Assembly: GCA_944358795.1 (NCBI GenBank) | Contig: CALVRW010000050.1 | Coordinates: forward strand, 1 to 38,816 | Reading direction: 5' to 3' | DNA: 38,816 bases | Source: an uncultured Bacilli bacterium | GTDB taxonomy: Bacteria; Bacillota_I; Bacilli_A; RF39; UBA660 | Shown: positions 25,735 through 34,464 of the stretch, one piece after another | Numbering within the stretch: the first letter of the stretch is position 1 | How the letters are laid out: each line of letters starts with the position of its first letter | The notes under the pieces: model-generated | The model's input: only the letters and a program-made list of their open reading frames with translations | The model's database searches: none | What the model was told of the DNA's origin: nothing | Made by a program: the position numbers and the translations under genes

Positions 25735-26688
25735 ATGAATAGAGAGAAAGTAGTGATTTTAGGTGGAGGGACAGGAATGTCTACTTTACTTCGAGGTTTA
25801 AAACAATTTCCATTAGACATTACTGCAGTAGTATCTGTTTGTGATGATGGTAAAAGTACAGGGAGATTACGTGAGGAATTTAATATGCCAGCAGTGGGGG
25901 ATATTAGAAGAGTTTTAGTAGCGTTATCTGAGGTAGAACCTTTAGTGGAAAAATTAGTAAATTATCGTTTTCAAACAACAAGTGATTTAAATGGCCATAC
26001 GGTAGGTAATTTATTATTAACGGCAATGACTAATATCAATGGTAATATGTCAGATGGAATTGAAGCACTTAGCAAAGTATTTAATTTAAAAGGCTCAGTA
26101 TTACCATTAACAGAAGATAATGTTGTTTTAATGGGTGAAATGACAGATGGAAAAGTTATCGAAGGTGAACACAATATTACAGAATCAGAAAGTAATATTA
26201 AACGTGTTTTTTATAAAGAAGCACCAACGATTAATCCAAAAGTATTAGAAGATATAAAAAATGCTGATTTAATTATTTTTAGTATGGGAAGTTTATATAC
26301 AAGTATTATTCCTAATTTGTTATCAGAACAAATGATTGAACAGTTAGATCAAACGAATGCGAAATTGATGTATGTTTCTAATATGATGACACAGCCTGGT
26401 GAAACAGACGATTATAAAGTATCAGATCATGTAAAAGCACTAAATGAATATTTAGGAAAACATAAAATTGATGTTGTAATTGCGAATAATGGAGAAATTA
26501 GTAATGAATTAATTGAAAAATATTCTGACTTAGAACAGAAAGATCCAGTAGAATTAGATTATCAAGAGTTAGAAAATATGAAAGTAGAAATTATTGAAGA
26601 TAACTTTGTTATGGTAGAACCAGAATCAAATTATTTACGTCATAATGTTATTAAACTAGCATTTCATATTTTTTCATATTTATTATAA
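25735..26688 (+). CDS. yvcK: YvcK/GlmR-type UDP-sugar-binding regulator
   Basis: Member of the CofD/YvcK family. In B. subtilis YvcK (GlmR) binds UDP-GlcNAc and promotes carbon flow into cell-wall precursors. It has 317 residues. Motifs are VVILGGGTGMSTLLRGLK (7-24), VVSVCDDGKSTGRLREEF and VGDIRRVLVALS, followed by NGHTVGNLLL. The start is preceded by GGGGACGAG. Bacillus order is trxB-rapZ(yvcJ)-yvcK-whiA; here yvcK and whiA are adjacent, but no rapZ gene is present between trxB and yvcK. Confidence 0.94.
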   Translation: MNREKVVILGGGTGMSTLLRGLKQFPLDITAVVSVCDDGKSTGRLREEFNMPAVGDIRRVLVALSEVEPLVEKLVNYRFQTTSDLNGHTVGNLLLTAMTNINGNMSDGIEALSKVFNLKGSVLPLTEDNVVLMGEMTDGKVIEGEHNITESESNIKRVFYKEAPTINPKVLEDIKNADLIIFSMGSLYTSIIPNLLSEQMIEQLDQTNAKLMYVSNMMTQPGETDDYKVSDHVKALNEYLGKHKIDVVIANNGEISNELIEKYSDLEQKDPVELDYQELENMKVEIIEDNFVMVEPESNYLRHNVIKLAFHIFSYLL

Positions 26689-26700
26689 GGAGGAAGAAAG

Positions 26701-27648
26701 ATGTCTTTTACTAGTACCGTAAAGAATGAAATTAGTACTATATTTCGAAATGAAACCAATCATATTTCTGAATTATCTGCACTAGTAAAGACGATTGGTA
26801 ATTTTGAACAGGATAAAATTATATTATCAACAGAAAATGTAAGTGTTGCTAATAGAATTTTTCGATTATTTAAAAATATTTATGATATTCAAGCAAAAAT
26901 TACAGTTCGTAATGGATACAATTTTAATAAAAATTATCTTTATATTTTAGAAGTTACTAATAAAGTAAGTTTTATACTGAACGATTTATCAATTTTAAAA
27001 GACAATAAAACATTAGCATATCCAGAAGAATACATATATGCAGATGATGATTTAGTGCGTGCATATTTACGAGGGGTATTTTTGGGAATTGGTAGTGTAA
27101 ATGATCCAGAAAAATCTCGCTATCATCTAGAATTTCTAGTTGAAAATAAAGAATATGCTGAGTTTATTTCTAATTTATTAAATCAATATCATTTAAATAG
27201 TAAAGTATTAAAAAGAGAAAATAAATATATGATTTATATGAAAGAAGCCGAAAAGATTAGTGATTTTTTAAGATTACTTGGTGCATCTAAAGCAGTTATG
27301 TATTATGAAAATATTCGTATATACCGTGAAAATAAAAATATGGCAAATCGCTTAAATAATTGTGAACAGGCCAACGTTGATAAATCGATTCAATCAGCAT
27401 CGGCACTTGTCCATGATATAGATTTATTAGAACAGGTAGGAGCTTTAGAATTATTAGATGAAAAAGTATTGGAAGTAGCGAATTATCGACGTCGCTATCC
27501 AGAATCTTCTCTTACAGAATTAAGTGAGATTATTAGTATCGAGACAGGAACAAAAATTACAAAATCTGGTTTACATCATCGCTTAAATAAGATAAAATTA
27601 TTAGCAGAAAAAATTAAAAAGAAACAAAATAATAATAACAATATGTAG
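26701..27648 (+). CDS. whiA: WhiA family DNA-binding protein
   Basis: WhiA proteins combine a degenerate LAGLIDADG homing-endonuclease fold with a C-terminal helix-turn-helix. In Streptomyces WhiA is a sporulation regulator; in Bacillus it influences division and chromosome segregation. It has 315 residues. N-terminal MSFTSTVKNEISTI is typical. The LAGLIDADG-like repeats include RAYLRGVFLGIGSVNDPEKSRYHLEF and FLRLLGASKAVMYYENIRIYRE. The HTH region is SLTELSEIISIETGTKITKSGLHHRLNKI. The C-terminal tail is Lys/Asn-rich (KKKQNNNNNM). It starts 12 nt after yvcK with GGAGGAAG. Confidence 0.95.
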   Translation: MSFTSTVKNEISTIFRNETNHISELSALVKTIGNFEQDKIILSTENVSVANRIFRLFKNIYDIQAKITVRNGYNFNKNYLYILEVTNKVSFILNDLSILKDNKTLAYPEEYIYADDDLVRAYLRGVFLGIGSVNDPEKSRYHLEFLVENKEYAEFISNLLNQYHLNSKVLKRENKYMIYMKEAEKISDFLRLLGASKAVMYYENIRIYRENKNMANRLNNCEQANVDKSIQSASALVHDIDLLEQVGALELLDEKVLEVANYRRRYPESSLTELSEIISIETGTKITKSGLHHRLNKIKLLAEKIKKKQNNNNNM

Positions 27649-27664
27649 TAGGGGGAATTTAAGT

Positions 27665-28318
27665 ATGGAAAACAGAGTATTACAAACAACAAAAGAAGAA
27701 AAAAAAGTATATGAAGAGGAAAACGTATTTCATCAAGTTCAAATAACGAAGAAAATTTGGTACCATTCAAACGTAGAATATGCAACATTGAAAATGAACT
27801 ATGATTTAGATAATCAGTTAGTGAAAGTAATGTTTCATTTAGATAGCTCTGATAGAGGAGTAAATTGGCTTGTAGCAGATAACCTATATGAAGTATCATA
27901 TTATATAGAAACAGATGGAAAAAAAGCAATAGAACATGCTATTTCTTATCAATGTTCTGAACCAATAAAGTTTAAACAATATACTTTAGAAAATAATGTT
28001 ATTATTTCTAAAGCAATAGATGGAACAAAGGATAATCCAACAGTAGAATATTTAGAAAAAGAACGTGGTGGATTATATCCTGATGTTATAAAATCACAGA
28101 CACTCAATAAAGACCATATTCAATATTTATGTGATAAAGAATTTATGAGTGAATCTTCTATTCATACGATTGAGTCAGTATTAGATATTATTTTTGAGTT
28201 ATATCCTGAATTAGAAGCAGATTTAAGAAATATAGGATATTATGGAACAATTTCAGACGATGTAAAAAAATATAATGAAACCATTAATAATCCAGTTTTA
28301 GTAAAGGTAAAAAAGTAA
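27665..28318 (+). CDS. Conserved-looking protein of unknown function
   Basis: 217-residue soluble protein; I do not recognise the family. No signal peptide or membrane segment is visible. The first half alternates short hydrophobic strands (VQITKKIWYHSNVEYATLKMNY, NQLVKVMFHL, YEVSYYIETD), suggesting beta structure. The second half is helical by eye (SSIHTIESVLDIIFELYPELEADL). It has two Cys and no clear catalytic motif. The start is supported by AGGGGGAA, and it begins 16 nt after whiA, so it is probably in the yvcK-whiA operon. A terminator follows its stop. Confidence 0.75.
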   Translation: MENRVLQTTKEEKKVYEEENVFHQVQITKKIWYHSNVEYATLKMNYDLDNQLVKVMFHLDSSDRGVNWLVADNLYEVSYYIETDGKKAIEHAISYQCSEPIKFKQYTLENNVIISKAIDGTKDNPTVEYLEKERGGLYPDVIKSQTLNKDHIQYLCDKEFMSESSIHTIESVLDIIFELYPELEADLRNIGYYGTISDDVKKYNETINNPVLVKVKK

Positions 28319-28337
28319 AGATTATATAGAATTTGAT

Positions 28338-28364
28338 AACACATATTAGATGTGTTTTCTTTTC
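28338..28364 (+). terminator. Terminator ending the yvcK-whiA unit
   Basis: AACACAT (28338-28344) and ATGTGTT (28350-28356) form a perfect 7-bp stem with a five-base loop, followed by TTCTTTTC. Confidence 0.65.
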
Positions 28365-28382
28365 TATTTCGAGAGCTATGAA

Positions 28383-28412
28383 TAGACAAAGTAAAGGTAT
28401 TTATAGTATAAT
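28383..28412 (+). promoter_or_regulatory. Promoter of the DHH-rplI-helicase unit
   Basis: TAGACA (28383-28388), 18 nt, TATAAT (28407-28412), 17 nt before the start codon of the DHH gene. Confidence 0.6.
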
Positions 28413-28429
28413 AATAGATAGGTGATTTC

Positions 28430-29425
28430 ATGAGCGATGTATATAAAAAATTAACTGAAGAAATAAAGAAACACAATCATATTTTTATCATGGCTCATAA
28501 AAATATTGATTTAGATGCATTAGGTTCTTCTATTTGTCTTCATCAAATTATTTCATCTTTTAAGAAAGATTGCTATGTAGTATTAAATAAAAATGAAACC
28601 AATACGTCAATTTTAAAAGCACTAAATAATTTAGAAGAAGAACATATACCAATTACATTTGTTGATGGAGAACAATGTAATCAATATATTTCTGATGATT
28701 CTTTACTTATTGTATTAGATACTCATAAAAGAAATATGCTAGAAGTTCCATTTTTATTAGATGAAATAAATGATATCATTGTATTAGATCATCATGTAAA
28801 AAGTGGTGATTATATTGAAAATACGATATTTTCTTATATTCGAGCAACATTGTCTAGTATGAATGAATTCATGGTTAACTATTTAAAATATTTAAATAAA
28901 GAAATTCATCCAGTGATTGCTACAATCATGCTTGCTGGAGTACAAATAGATACCAATTCATTCAATGTAAAAACATCGGCTTCAACTTACGAGGCAGCAT
29001 CTATGTTAGCGTGGTTAGGTGCTGATAATATTGTGAAACAAGAATTATTACAAGAAAATAAAGAAATCTATATGCAACGTCAATCATTAATCCAAAATAG
29101 TTTTAGTGTCGATGGTGTTTTTGAAGTATGTGTATTAGATGATAATATTTATGAAAGAAAAGATTTAGCACTAATCTCAGAGGAATTACTAAAATTTGAA
29201 GATGTAGAAGCATCATTTACAATTGGTAAAACAAGTAAAAATAAATTAGGTATTAGTGCAAGATCATTAGGAAGGATTAATGTTGAAGTTGTAATGTCAA
29301 AATTGGGTGGTGGAGGTCATATGACTGATGCAGCAGCTCAAATTTTAACAACTGATATAGAAGAAGGAAAAAGATTATTATTAGGTGCAATCAAGGAGGC
29401 AATTGATGAAGGTAATATTTATTAA
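28430..29425 (+). CDS. DHH/DHHA1 phosphoesterase in the gdpP position
   Basis: 331-residue protein with a DHH domain ([16 protein letters not shown]23, D27, D29; [14 protein letters not shown]) and a C-terminal DHHA1 domain ending in [11 protein letters not shown]. The sequence resembles the catalytic part of GdpP, the c-di-AMP phosphodiesterase, and the order with rplI and the replicative helicase is that of the Bacillus gdpP locus. GdpP has about 650 residues with two membrane helices, a PAS-like domain and a degenerate GGDEF domain; all are absent here, with no remnant upstream. It may act on c-di-AMP, pApA or nanoRNA, as stand-alone DhhP/NrnA proteins do. The Shine-Dalgarno is AGGTGA. Confidence 0.85.
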   Translation: MSDVYKKLTEEIKKHNHIFIMAHKNIDLDALGSSICLHQIISSFKKDCYVVLNKNETNTSILKALNNLEEEHIPITFVDGEQCNQYISDDSLLIVLDTHKRNMLEVPFLLDEINDIIVLDHHVKSGDYIENTIFSYIRATLSSMNEFMVNYLKYLNKEIHPVIATIMLAGVQIDTNSFNVKTSASTYEAASMLAWLGADNIVKQELLQENKEIYMQRQSLIQNSFSVDGVFEVCVLDDNIYERKDLALISEELLKFEDVEASFTIGKTSKNKLGISARSLGRINVEVVMSKLGGGGHMTDAAAQILTTDIEEGKRLLLGAIKEAIDEGNIY

Positions 29426-29849
29426 GGACTTAAAAGGTCAAGGAAAAAAAGGGGAAGTAAAAGAAGTAAAAGATGGATATGGGATGAATTTTTTAATTAA
29501 AAATGGTTATGCCATTAAAGCAACTGATGGTAGTATGAACAGATTAAATAGAGAAAATGAGGAACATGAATTAGAAGAAAATTTATTAATCAAAGAAAAG
29601 AAAAGTGAAAAAGAAAGTCTTGCCAAAGAAACATTAGTTTTTCCAATGAAGACAGGAAAAGATGGAAGAGTATTTGGACAAGTATCTACCAAACAAATTA
29701 AAGAAGAATTAGATAAATTAGGTTACAAGATAGATAAGAAAACAATTCATTTAGATCATCCAATAGATACATTAGGAGAACATATTGTAACAATCTTACT
29801 TCATAAAAAAGTAACGGCAGAAGTAAGAGTAAAAGTAGTTGAAAAATAA
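29406..29849 (+). CDS. rplI: 50S ribosomal protein L9
   Basis: Large-subunit protein with two RNA-binding domains joined by a long helix. From the chosen start it has 147 residues: [30 protein letters not shown] is the classic N-terminal domain, followed by a helix of Glu/Lys/Leu, then the C-terminal domain ([14 protein letters not shown]). A longer in-frame start at 29385 is rejected, because AAGGAGG lies 7 nt before 29406. It overlaps the DHH gene by 20 nt. Confidence 0.97.
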   Translation: MKVIFIKDLKGQGKKGEVKEVKDGYGMNFLIKNGYAIKATDGSMNRLNRENEEHELEENLLIKEKKSEKESLAKETLVFPMKTGKDGRVFGQVSTKQIKEELDKLGYKIDKKTIHLDHPIDTLGEHIVTILLHKKVTAEVRVKVVEK

Positions 29850-29866
29850 AAAAAGTAGGTGATAGG

Positions 29867-31210
29867 ATGTTAGAGAAAGTGATGCCTCACAATATTGAAG
29901 CAGAACGTTCCGTATTAGGATCAATGTTTTTGAGTAAATATGCTGCTCAAAAATGTGTTGAAAACTTAAATAAAGATTTATTTTATTTAGATTCTCATAG
30001 TAAAATATTTGAAGTTTTAAGTAAATTTGTTGATCAAAGAATACCAATTGATTTAACAACTGTCACTGCTGAATTAGATAAACAAAAATTATTAAAACAA
30101 GTTGGAGATGTAGAGTATTTAACGGAGATTATTAATACTGTACCAACTGCAGCAAATGTTGATGAATATATTAAAATTGTTGAAAACTGTGCAATTAAAA
30201 GAAGATTGATTACGGAGTCAACAGAAATTGTTAATTCTGTATATGAGTCATCAGATGATTTAGCTGAATTATTAGAATCAGCTGAGAAAAAAATATTGAA
30301 TGTTGTAAAGACGAGAAAAGGAACTGAATTTAGAACCATTCAAGATGTGTTATATAAAACACAACAAGATTTAGAAAAATTATCGCAAAATAAAGGCGAA
30401 ATTACAGGTCTTGCGACCGGATTTTATGATATTGATAAATTAACATCAGGTCTTCATCCGAACGAGCTAATTATTATTGCAGCCCGTCCAGCGATGGGAA
30501 AAACTGTAATTGCTTTAAATATTGCAATTAATGTAGCGTCTAATAGTGATAAAGCAGTAGCACTATTTAACATGGAAATGGGTGCAGAACAATTAGCAAT
30601 GCGTATGCTTGCTAGTGTCGGTCAAATTAGTCAAAATAAGTTAAAAACAGGAAGATTAGAACATGATGATTGGAAAAGAGTAAATGAAGCAATTAGTAGA
30701 CTTGCCGAAACCAATTTGTTTATTGACGATACACCTGGTATGACGATTGGTGAAATTCGAGCAAAATGTCGTAGACTTGCTAGTAGTGAAAAAGGATTAG
30801 GACTTGTTGTAATTGACTACTTACAATTAATTAGTGGAGGAAGTAAGTACGGTAATAATCGTCAACAAGAAATTTCTGATATTTCTCGTGGGCTTAAAAC
30901 AATGGCAATGGAATTAGAAGTACCAGTTATTGCACTTGCTCAATTATCTCGTAGTGTTGAATCCAGAGATGATAAACGTCCAATCTTAAGTGATTTAAGA
31001 GAATCTGGTTCTATTGAACAAGATGCCGATATTGTTGCATTCTTATATCGTGACGATTATTATAACAAAGAGAGTGCTATCGATGAATTTACTTCGAAAA
31101 GTGAATTCTTAATTAGAAAACATCGTAGTGGTCCAACTGCAGAAATTCCACTTATTTTTAAACGAGATACTGCAACATTTGTAAATTTCATTGACCAACA
31201 AGAAAGTTAG
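29867..31210 (+). CDS. dnaC: Replicative DNA helicase (DnaB family)
   Basis: Hexameric 5'-3' helicase of the replication fork, called DnaC in B. subtilis and DnaB elsewhere. It has 447 residues. The N-terminal domain opens MPHNIEAERSVLGSMF. The RecA-like domain has Walker A ARPAMGKTVIALN (near residue 206), then FNMEMGAEQLAMRM, Walker B LVVIDYLQLI, and LAQLSRSVESRDDKRPILSDLRESGSIEQDADIV. No intein is present. The Shine-Dalgarno is AGGTGAT, 17 nt after rplI. Confidence 0.98.
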   Translation: MLEKVMPHNIEAERSVLGSMFLSKYAAQKCVENLNKDLFYLDSHSKIFEVLSKFVDQRIPIDLTTVTAELDKQKLLKQVGDVEYLTEIINTVPTAANVDEYIKIVENCAIKRRLITESTEIVNSVYESSDDLAELLESAEKKILNVVKTRKGTEFRTIQDVLYKTQQDLEKLSQNKGEITGLATGFYDIDKLTSGLHPNELIIIAARPAMGKTVIALNIAINVASNSDKAVALFNMEMGAEQLAMRMLASVGQISQNKLKTGRLEHDDWKRVNEAISRLAETNLFIDDTPGMTIGEIRAKCRRLASSEKGLGLVVIDYLQLISGGSKYGNNRQQEISDISRGLKTMAMELEVPVIALAQLSRSVESRDDKRPILSDLRESGSIEQDADIVAFLYRDDYYNKESAIDEFTSKSEFLIRKHRSGPTAEIPLIFKRDTATFVNFIDQQES

Positions 31211-31217
31211 GTGAGAT

Positions 31218-32663
31218 ATGAAAAAATATAGTATTTGGATATGTTTGATTATCGTCGTATTATCTATTTTTGCGCTTGGTTTTAATGCGAAAACAAAAGA
31301 GGAACCTAATTTGTTTTACCAAGTGTATTTAGATGACGAATTGCTCGGAACGATTAAATCAAAAGATAAGTTACTTCGTATGATAGACAAACAAGGAACT
31401 TATATAAAAAATAAATATAAAACAAAACAAGTACTAGCGCCAAATGGACTAGAAATAAAAAAAATTGTTACATATAAAGATGAATTAGATAATCCAGAAG
31501 AGATTTACAAAAAAATAGAAGAAAAAAAACCATTTACGATTCCTGGATATCGACTTACATTAAAAGATGGAGATAAAACAAATAAAATATATGTAACCAA
31601 TAAAAATATCATTGAAGAAGCATTAGAAAATACTGTAAAAACTTTTGTTGGTGAAGAAGCATATCAAGCTTATCAAGATGGAACACAGGAAAGAATTACA
31701 ACGACTGGTAGTGAAATAGAAAATGTTTATATTCAAACACATATGACAATTAAGAAAATGAATATACCTGTTACGAATCGAATTTTTATTGATGAAGCAG
31801 AATTATCAAAATATTTATTATATGGAGATAATACAACTGATTCTAAGTACACTGTACAACTAGGAGATACCATTGAACAAGTTGCTTATAAAAATAAAAT
31901 TAGTCCAGAAGAATTCATAATTTATAATCCACAATTTACAAGTCGTTCTAACTTGTTATTTCCAGGGCAAGTTGTTACAATTGGTATGATTGACCCAAAG
32001 GTACAAGTTGTAGTAGAATCTAAGGTAGTAACAGATGTTGAAACAAAGTTTAAGACAGAAGAACGTTATGATGCGAACCGATTAGTTGGAGATGACGAAG
32101 TAATCCAAAAAGGAGAAAATGGATTGGTACGTACAACACAACGTGTATATCATATGAATGGTTCATTAGTATCTGCTGAAACACAAGCAACAGAAGAGTT
32201 AAAACCAACAATTAATGCGATTATTGTTCGTGGTGAAAAAGAAATTCCAAGTGTTGGTAGTGGAGCATGGTACTGGCCTGTTAATAGCTATAGTTTCCTT
32301 CGTGGAATTGAATATTGGGTAGATCCAGATGATGGAGTACGTAAGGCTCATACCGGTATTGATATTGCCGATAACTGTGGAAAACCTATTTATGCAGGAA
32401 ACAACGGAGTAGTTGTACAAGCAACATCATATTATCCAAATGGAATATTTGTTACAATCAATCATAATAATGGTTATTATTCTCTATATGCACATATGTC
32501 AAGATTTGTAGTATCAGTAGGACAGGTAGTATCAAAAGGTCAAATTATTGGTTACGTAGGACAAACCGGACAAGCATATGGATGCCACTTACATTATGAA
32601 ATATTTACTGGTGGATTATCTTATTACAGTAGAAATTTCTTAGATGCAAGGAACTTTTATTAA
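31218..32663 (+). CDS. Cell-wall M23 peptidase with LysM and G5 domains
   Basis: 481-residue membrane-anchored or exported protein. One N-terminal hydrophobic helix (IWICLIIVVLSIFALGF) has no clear cleavage site. A LysM domain (YTVQLGDTIEQVAYKNKISPEEF...LLFPGQVVTI) lies at about 214-257, a G5-like beta domain at about 262-340, and a C-terminal LytM/M23 peptidase follows. Its zinc ligands are visible: H378 and D382 in HTGID, and H459 in HLHYEIF. It should cut peptidoglycan cross-links, or activate other hydrolases if inactive; the intact ligands favour activity. It sits between the helicase and walJ; walJ overlaps its stop by 1 nt. Confidence 0.9.
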   Translation: MKKYSIWICLIIVVLSIFALGFNAKTKEEPNLFYQVYLDDELLGTIKSKDKLLRMIDKQGTYIKNKYKTKQVLAPNGLEIKKIVTYKDELDNPEEIYKKIEEKKPFTIPGYRLTLKDGDKTNKIYVTNKNIIEEALENTVKTFVGEEAYQAYQDGTQERITTTGSEIENVYIQTHMTIKKMNIPVTNRIFIDEAELSKYLLYGDNTTDSKYTVQLGDTIEQVAYKNKISPEEFIIYNPQFTSRSNLLFPGQVVTIGMIDPKVQVVVESKVVTDVETKFKTEERYDANRLVGDDEVIQKGENGLVRTTQRVYHMNGSLVSAETQATEELKPTINAIIVRGEKEIPSVGSGAWYWPVNSYSFLRGIEYWVDPDDGVRKAHTGIDIADNCGKPIYAGNNGVVVQATSYYPNGIFVTINHNNGYYSLYAHMSRFVVSVGQVVSKGQIIGYVGQTGQAYGCHLHYEIFTGGLSYYSRNFLDARNFY

Positions 32664-33430
32664 TGAAAGTCTCTGTTTTAGCAAGTGGCAGTAAAGGTAA
32701 TTCTACCTATATAGAAACAGAACAGGCAAAAATTTTAGTCGATTTAGGAACATCTTCTTTATATGTAGAAAAACAACTAAAATCAATTGGAGTAGATCCT
32801 AGTTCAATTGATGCGATATTACTTACTCATACACATGTTGACCATGTAAGTGGATTAAAAGTATTTACAAAAAAATATCATACAAAAGTATATATGACGC
32901 CCCCGATGTATGAAGAATTAAGCAAAAATAATTTAGCTTTACCTTGTATTGAATATATATTAAATGCAGTTATATTAATAAAGGATTTACACATTTCGGT
33001 TGTGAAAACCTCTCACGATACCGATGACTCAAATGCTTATATCTTCGACAGTCTAGGACATACATTAGCCTATATTACGGATACAGGATATATTAACATC
33101 AAAAATCACAAGTATTTAAAAAATATGAATACTTATATAATCGAGAGCAATCATGATGTTAACCTGCTTATGAATGGACATTATCCATTTCATATTAAAC
33201 AGAGAATTTTAGGTGACAGGGGGCATTTATCTAATAAACAATGTGCTTATTACCTATCAAAATTGGTAGGTAATAAGACACATCAAATTATTTTAATTCA
33301 CTTGAGTCAAGATAATAATAAAGAAGAACTAGCAAGAAAAGAAACAGAAGATATGCTGAAAGAACATGATTATCAGATTCAGGTAACGATATCAAGACAA
33401 AAAGAAAAAACGGAATTGGTGGAAGTATGA
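32663..33430 (+). CDS. walJ: WalJ/YycJ-type metallo-beta-lactamase-fold hydrolase
   Basis: 255-residue metallo-hydrolase, opening MKVSVLASGSKGNSTYIET as in YycJ. The metal motif is THTHVDHVSG (H56, H58, D60, H61), with SHDTDDSNAY and later HLS as further ligands. In Bacillus the gene ends the walRKHIJ operon. Here walR, walK, walH and walI are absent from the neighbourhood, and the M23 peptidase gene precedes it. It overlaps that gene's stop by 1 nt and the rlmH start by 4 nt. Confidence 0.92.
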   Translation: MKVSVLASGSKGNSTYIETEQAKILVDLGTSSLYVEKQLKSIGVDPSSIDAILLTHTHVDHVSGLKVFTKKYHTKVYMTPPMYEELSKNNLALPCIEYILNAVILIKDLHISVVKTSHDTDDSNAYIFDSLGHTLAYITDTGYINIKNHKYLKNMNTYIIESNHDVNLLMNGHYPFHIKQRILGDRGHLSNKQCAYYLSKLVGNKTHQIILIHLSQDNNKEELARKETEDMLKEHDYQIQVTISRQKEKTELVEV

Positions 33431-33882
33431 TTAAAATTATTTGTGTAGGAAAGATAAAAGAAAAATTTTATCGCGATGCGATTTTGGAATATCAAAAAAG
33501 ATTAAGTAAATATACAAAACTAGAACTAATTGAAGTAGCAGATTCTAGTCTTACGAATCCAGAGTTAAATCGTCAGAAAGAAAAAGAATTGATTTTAAAA
33601 CATATCAAACCAAAAGAATATATCATTACGATGGAAATCGAAGGAAAAGAGTATGATAGTGTTACATTTGCGAAACGTATTGATCAAGTATTTCAATCTA
33701 ATCCTACTATTACCTTTATCATCGGTGGTAGTGATGGACTAGATGATGAAATCAAACGTATGAGCAATGAAGCGATTTCTTTTTCCAAATTAACATTTCC
33801 TCATCAATTATTCCGTATTCTTTTATTAGAACAAATATATCGCGCCTATAAAATAAATCATAATGAAAGTTATCATAAATAA
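33427..33882 (+). CDS. rlmH: 23S rRNA pseudouridine-1915 methyltransferase RlmH
   Basis: SPOUT-class methyltransferase acting on pseudouridine 1915 (E. coli numbering) in helix 69 of 23S rRNA. It has 151 residues, slightly shorter than the usual 155-159. The SAM knot is FIIGGSDGLDDEI, followed by LTFPHQLFRILLLEQIYRAYKI and the C-terminal NESYHK. The walJ-rlmH order is as in Bacillus. A strong hairpin follows. Confidence 0.96.
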   Translation: MIKIICVGKIKEKFYRDAILEYQKRLSKYTKLELIEVADSSLTNPELNRQKEKELILKHIKPKEYIITMEIEGKEYDSVTFAKRIDQVFQSNPTITFIIGGSDGLDDEIKRMSNEAISFSKLTFPHQLFRILLLEQIYRAYKINHNESYHK

Positions 33883-33895
33883 TGTATAAAATAAA

Positions 33896-33935
33896 AAAAA
33901 TCATTCACTATGTAATAGGGGATGATTTTTATATG
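33896..33935 (+). terminator. rlmH terminator hairpin holding the spoIIR Shine-Dalgarno
   Basis: Arms 33896-33910 and 33916-33930 pair over 15 positions with one mismatch (A-G) and one T-G pair. The tail is TTTTTAT. AGGGG (33917-33921), the only Shine-Dalgarno-like sequence for the ATG at 33933, is in the 3' arm. The element can act as terminator, as a block to translation, or both. Confidence 0.75.
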
Positions 33936-34454
33936 AAGAAATTTTTAGTTATCGCAATGATTTGTTTCGGTTGTTATATTATGATTGGAGCAAAAGCTGA
34001 AGAATTATTAATACCAGATGAAGCAATTCGTATGCGTGTTCTAGCAAACAGTAATTCAGAATATGATCAAAAAATAAAAAAAGAAGTTAGTAAAGATTTA
34101 CAAAAAAGTATGTATCACTTACTAAAAAATACGAAAGGGATCGATAATGCTAGAACGGTCATTCAAAATCATATGGGGGATTTAGATCAAACTGTTCATA
34201 ATACATTAAATCGATTAGATTATGACTTAGGATATCAAATTAATTATGGTATGAATTATTTTCCTGATAAAGAATTTCATGGTGTAACTTATGAAGAGGG
34301 ATATTATGAATCTGTTTTAGTAACATTAGGAAGTGGTGAGGGAGATAATTGGTGGTGTGTTTTATTTCCACCATTATGTTTGATGGAAGCAGAAGAAAGT
34401 GATGATGTTGAATATAAATTTTTTGTACAAGAGATGTTGGAAAAATATTTATAG
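33933..34454 (+). CDS. spoIIR: Stage II sporulation protein R
   Basis: Secreted signalling protein. In Bacillus, SpoIIR is made in the forespore and triggers SpoIIGA to process pro-sigma-E in the mother cell. The chosen start gives 173 residues with a signal peptide (MKKFLVIAMICFGCYIMIGAKA). The family core is clear: IPDEAIRMRVLANSNSEYDQKIKKEV (28-53), then GYQINYG, FPDKEFHGVTYEEGYYESVLVTLGSGEGDNWWCVLFPPLC (to about 149). An upstream in-frame start at 33882 is rejected; it would add a non-signal extension across the hairpin. No other sporulation-specific gene is in the window. Confidence 0.9.
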   Translation: MKKFLVIAMICFGCYIMIGAKAEELLIPDEAIRMRVLANSNSEYDQKIKKEVSKDLQKSMYHLLKNTKGIDNARTVIQNHMGDLDQTVHNTLNRLDYDLGYQINYGMNYFPDKEFHGVTYEEGYYESVLVTLGSGEGDNWWCVLFPPLCLMEAEESDDVEYKFFVQEMLEKYL

Positions 34455-34464
34455 TATAAATTAA

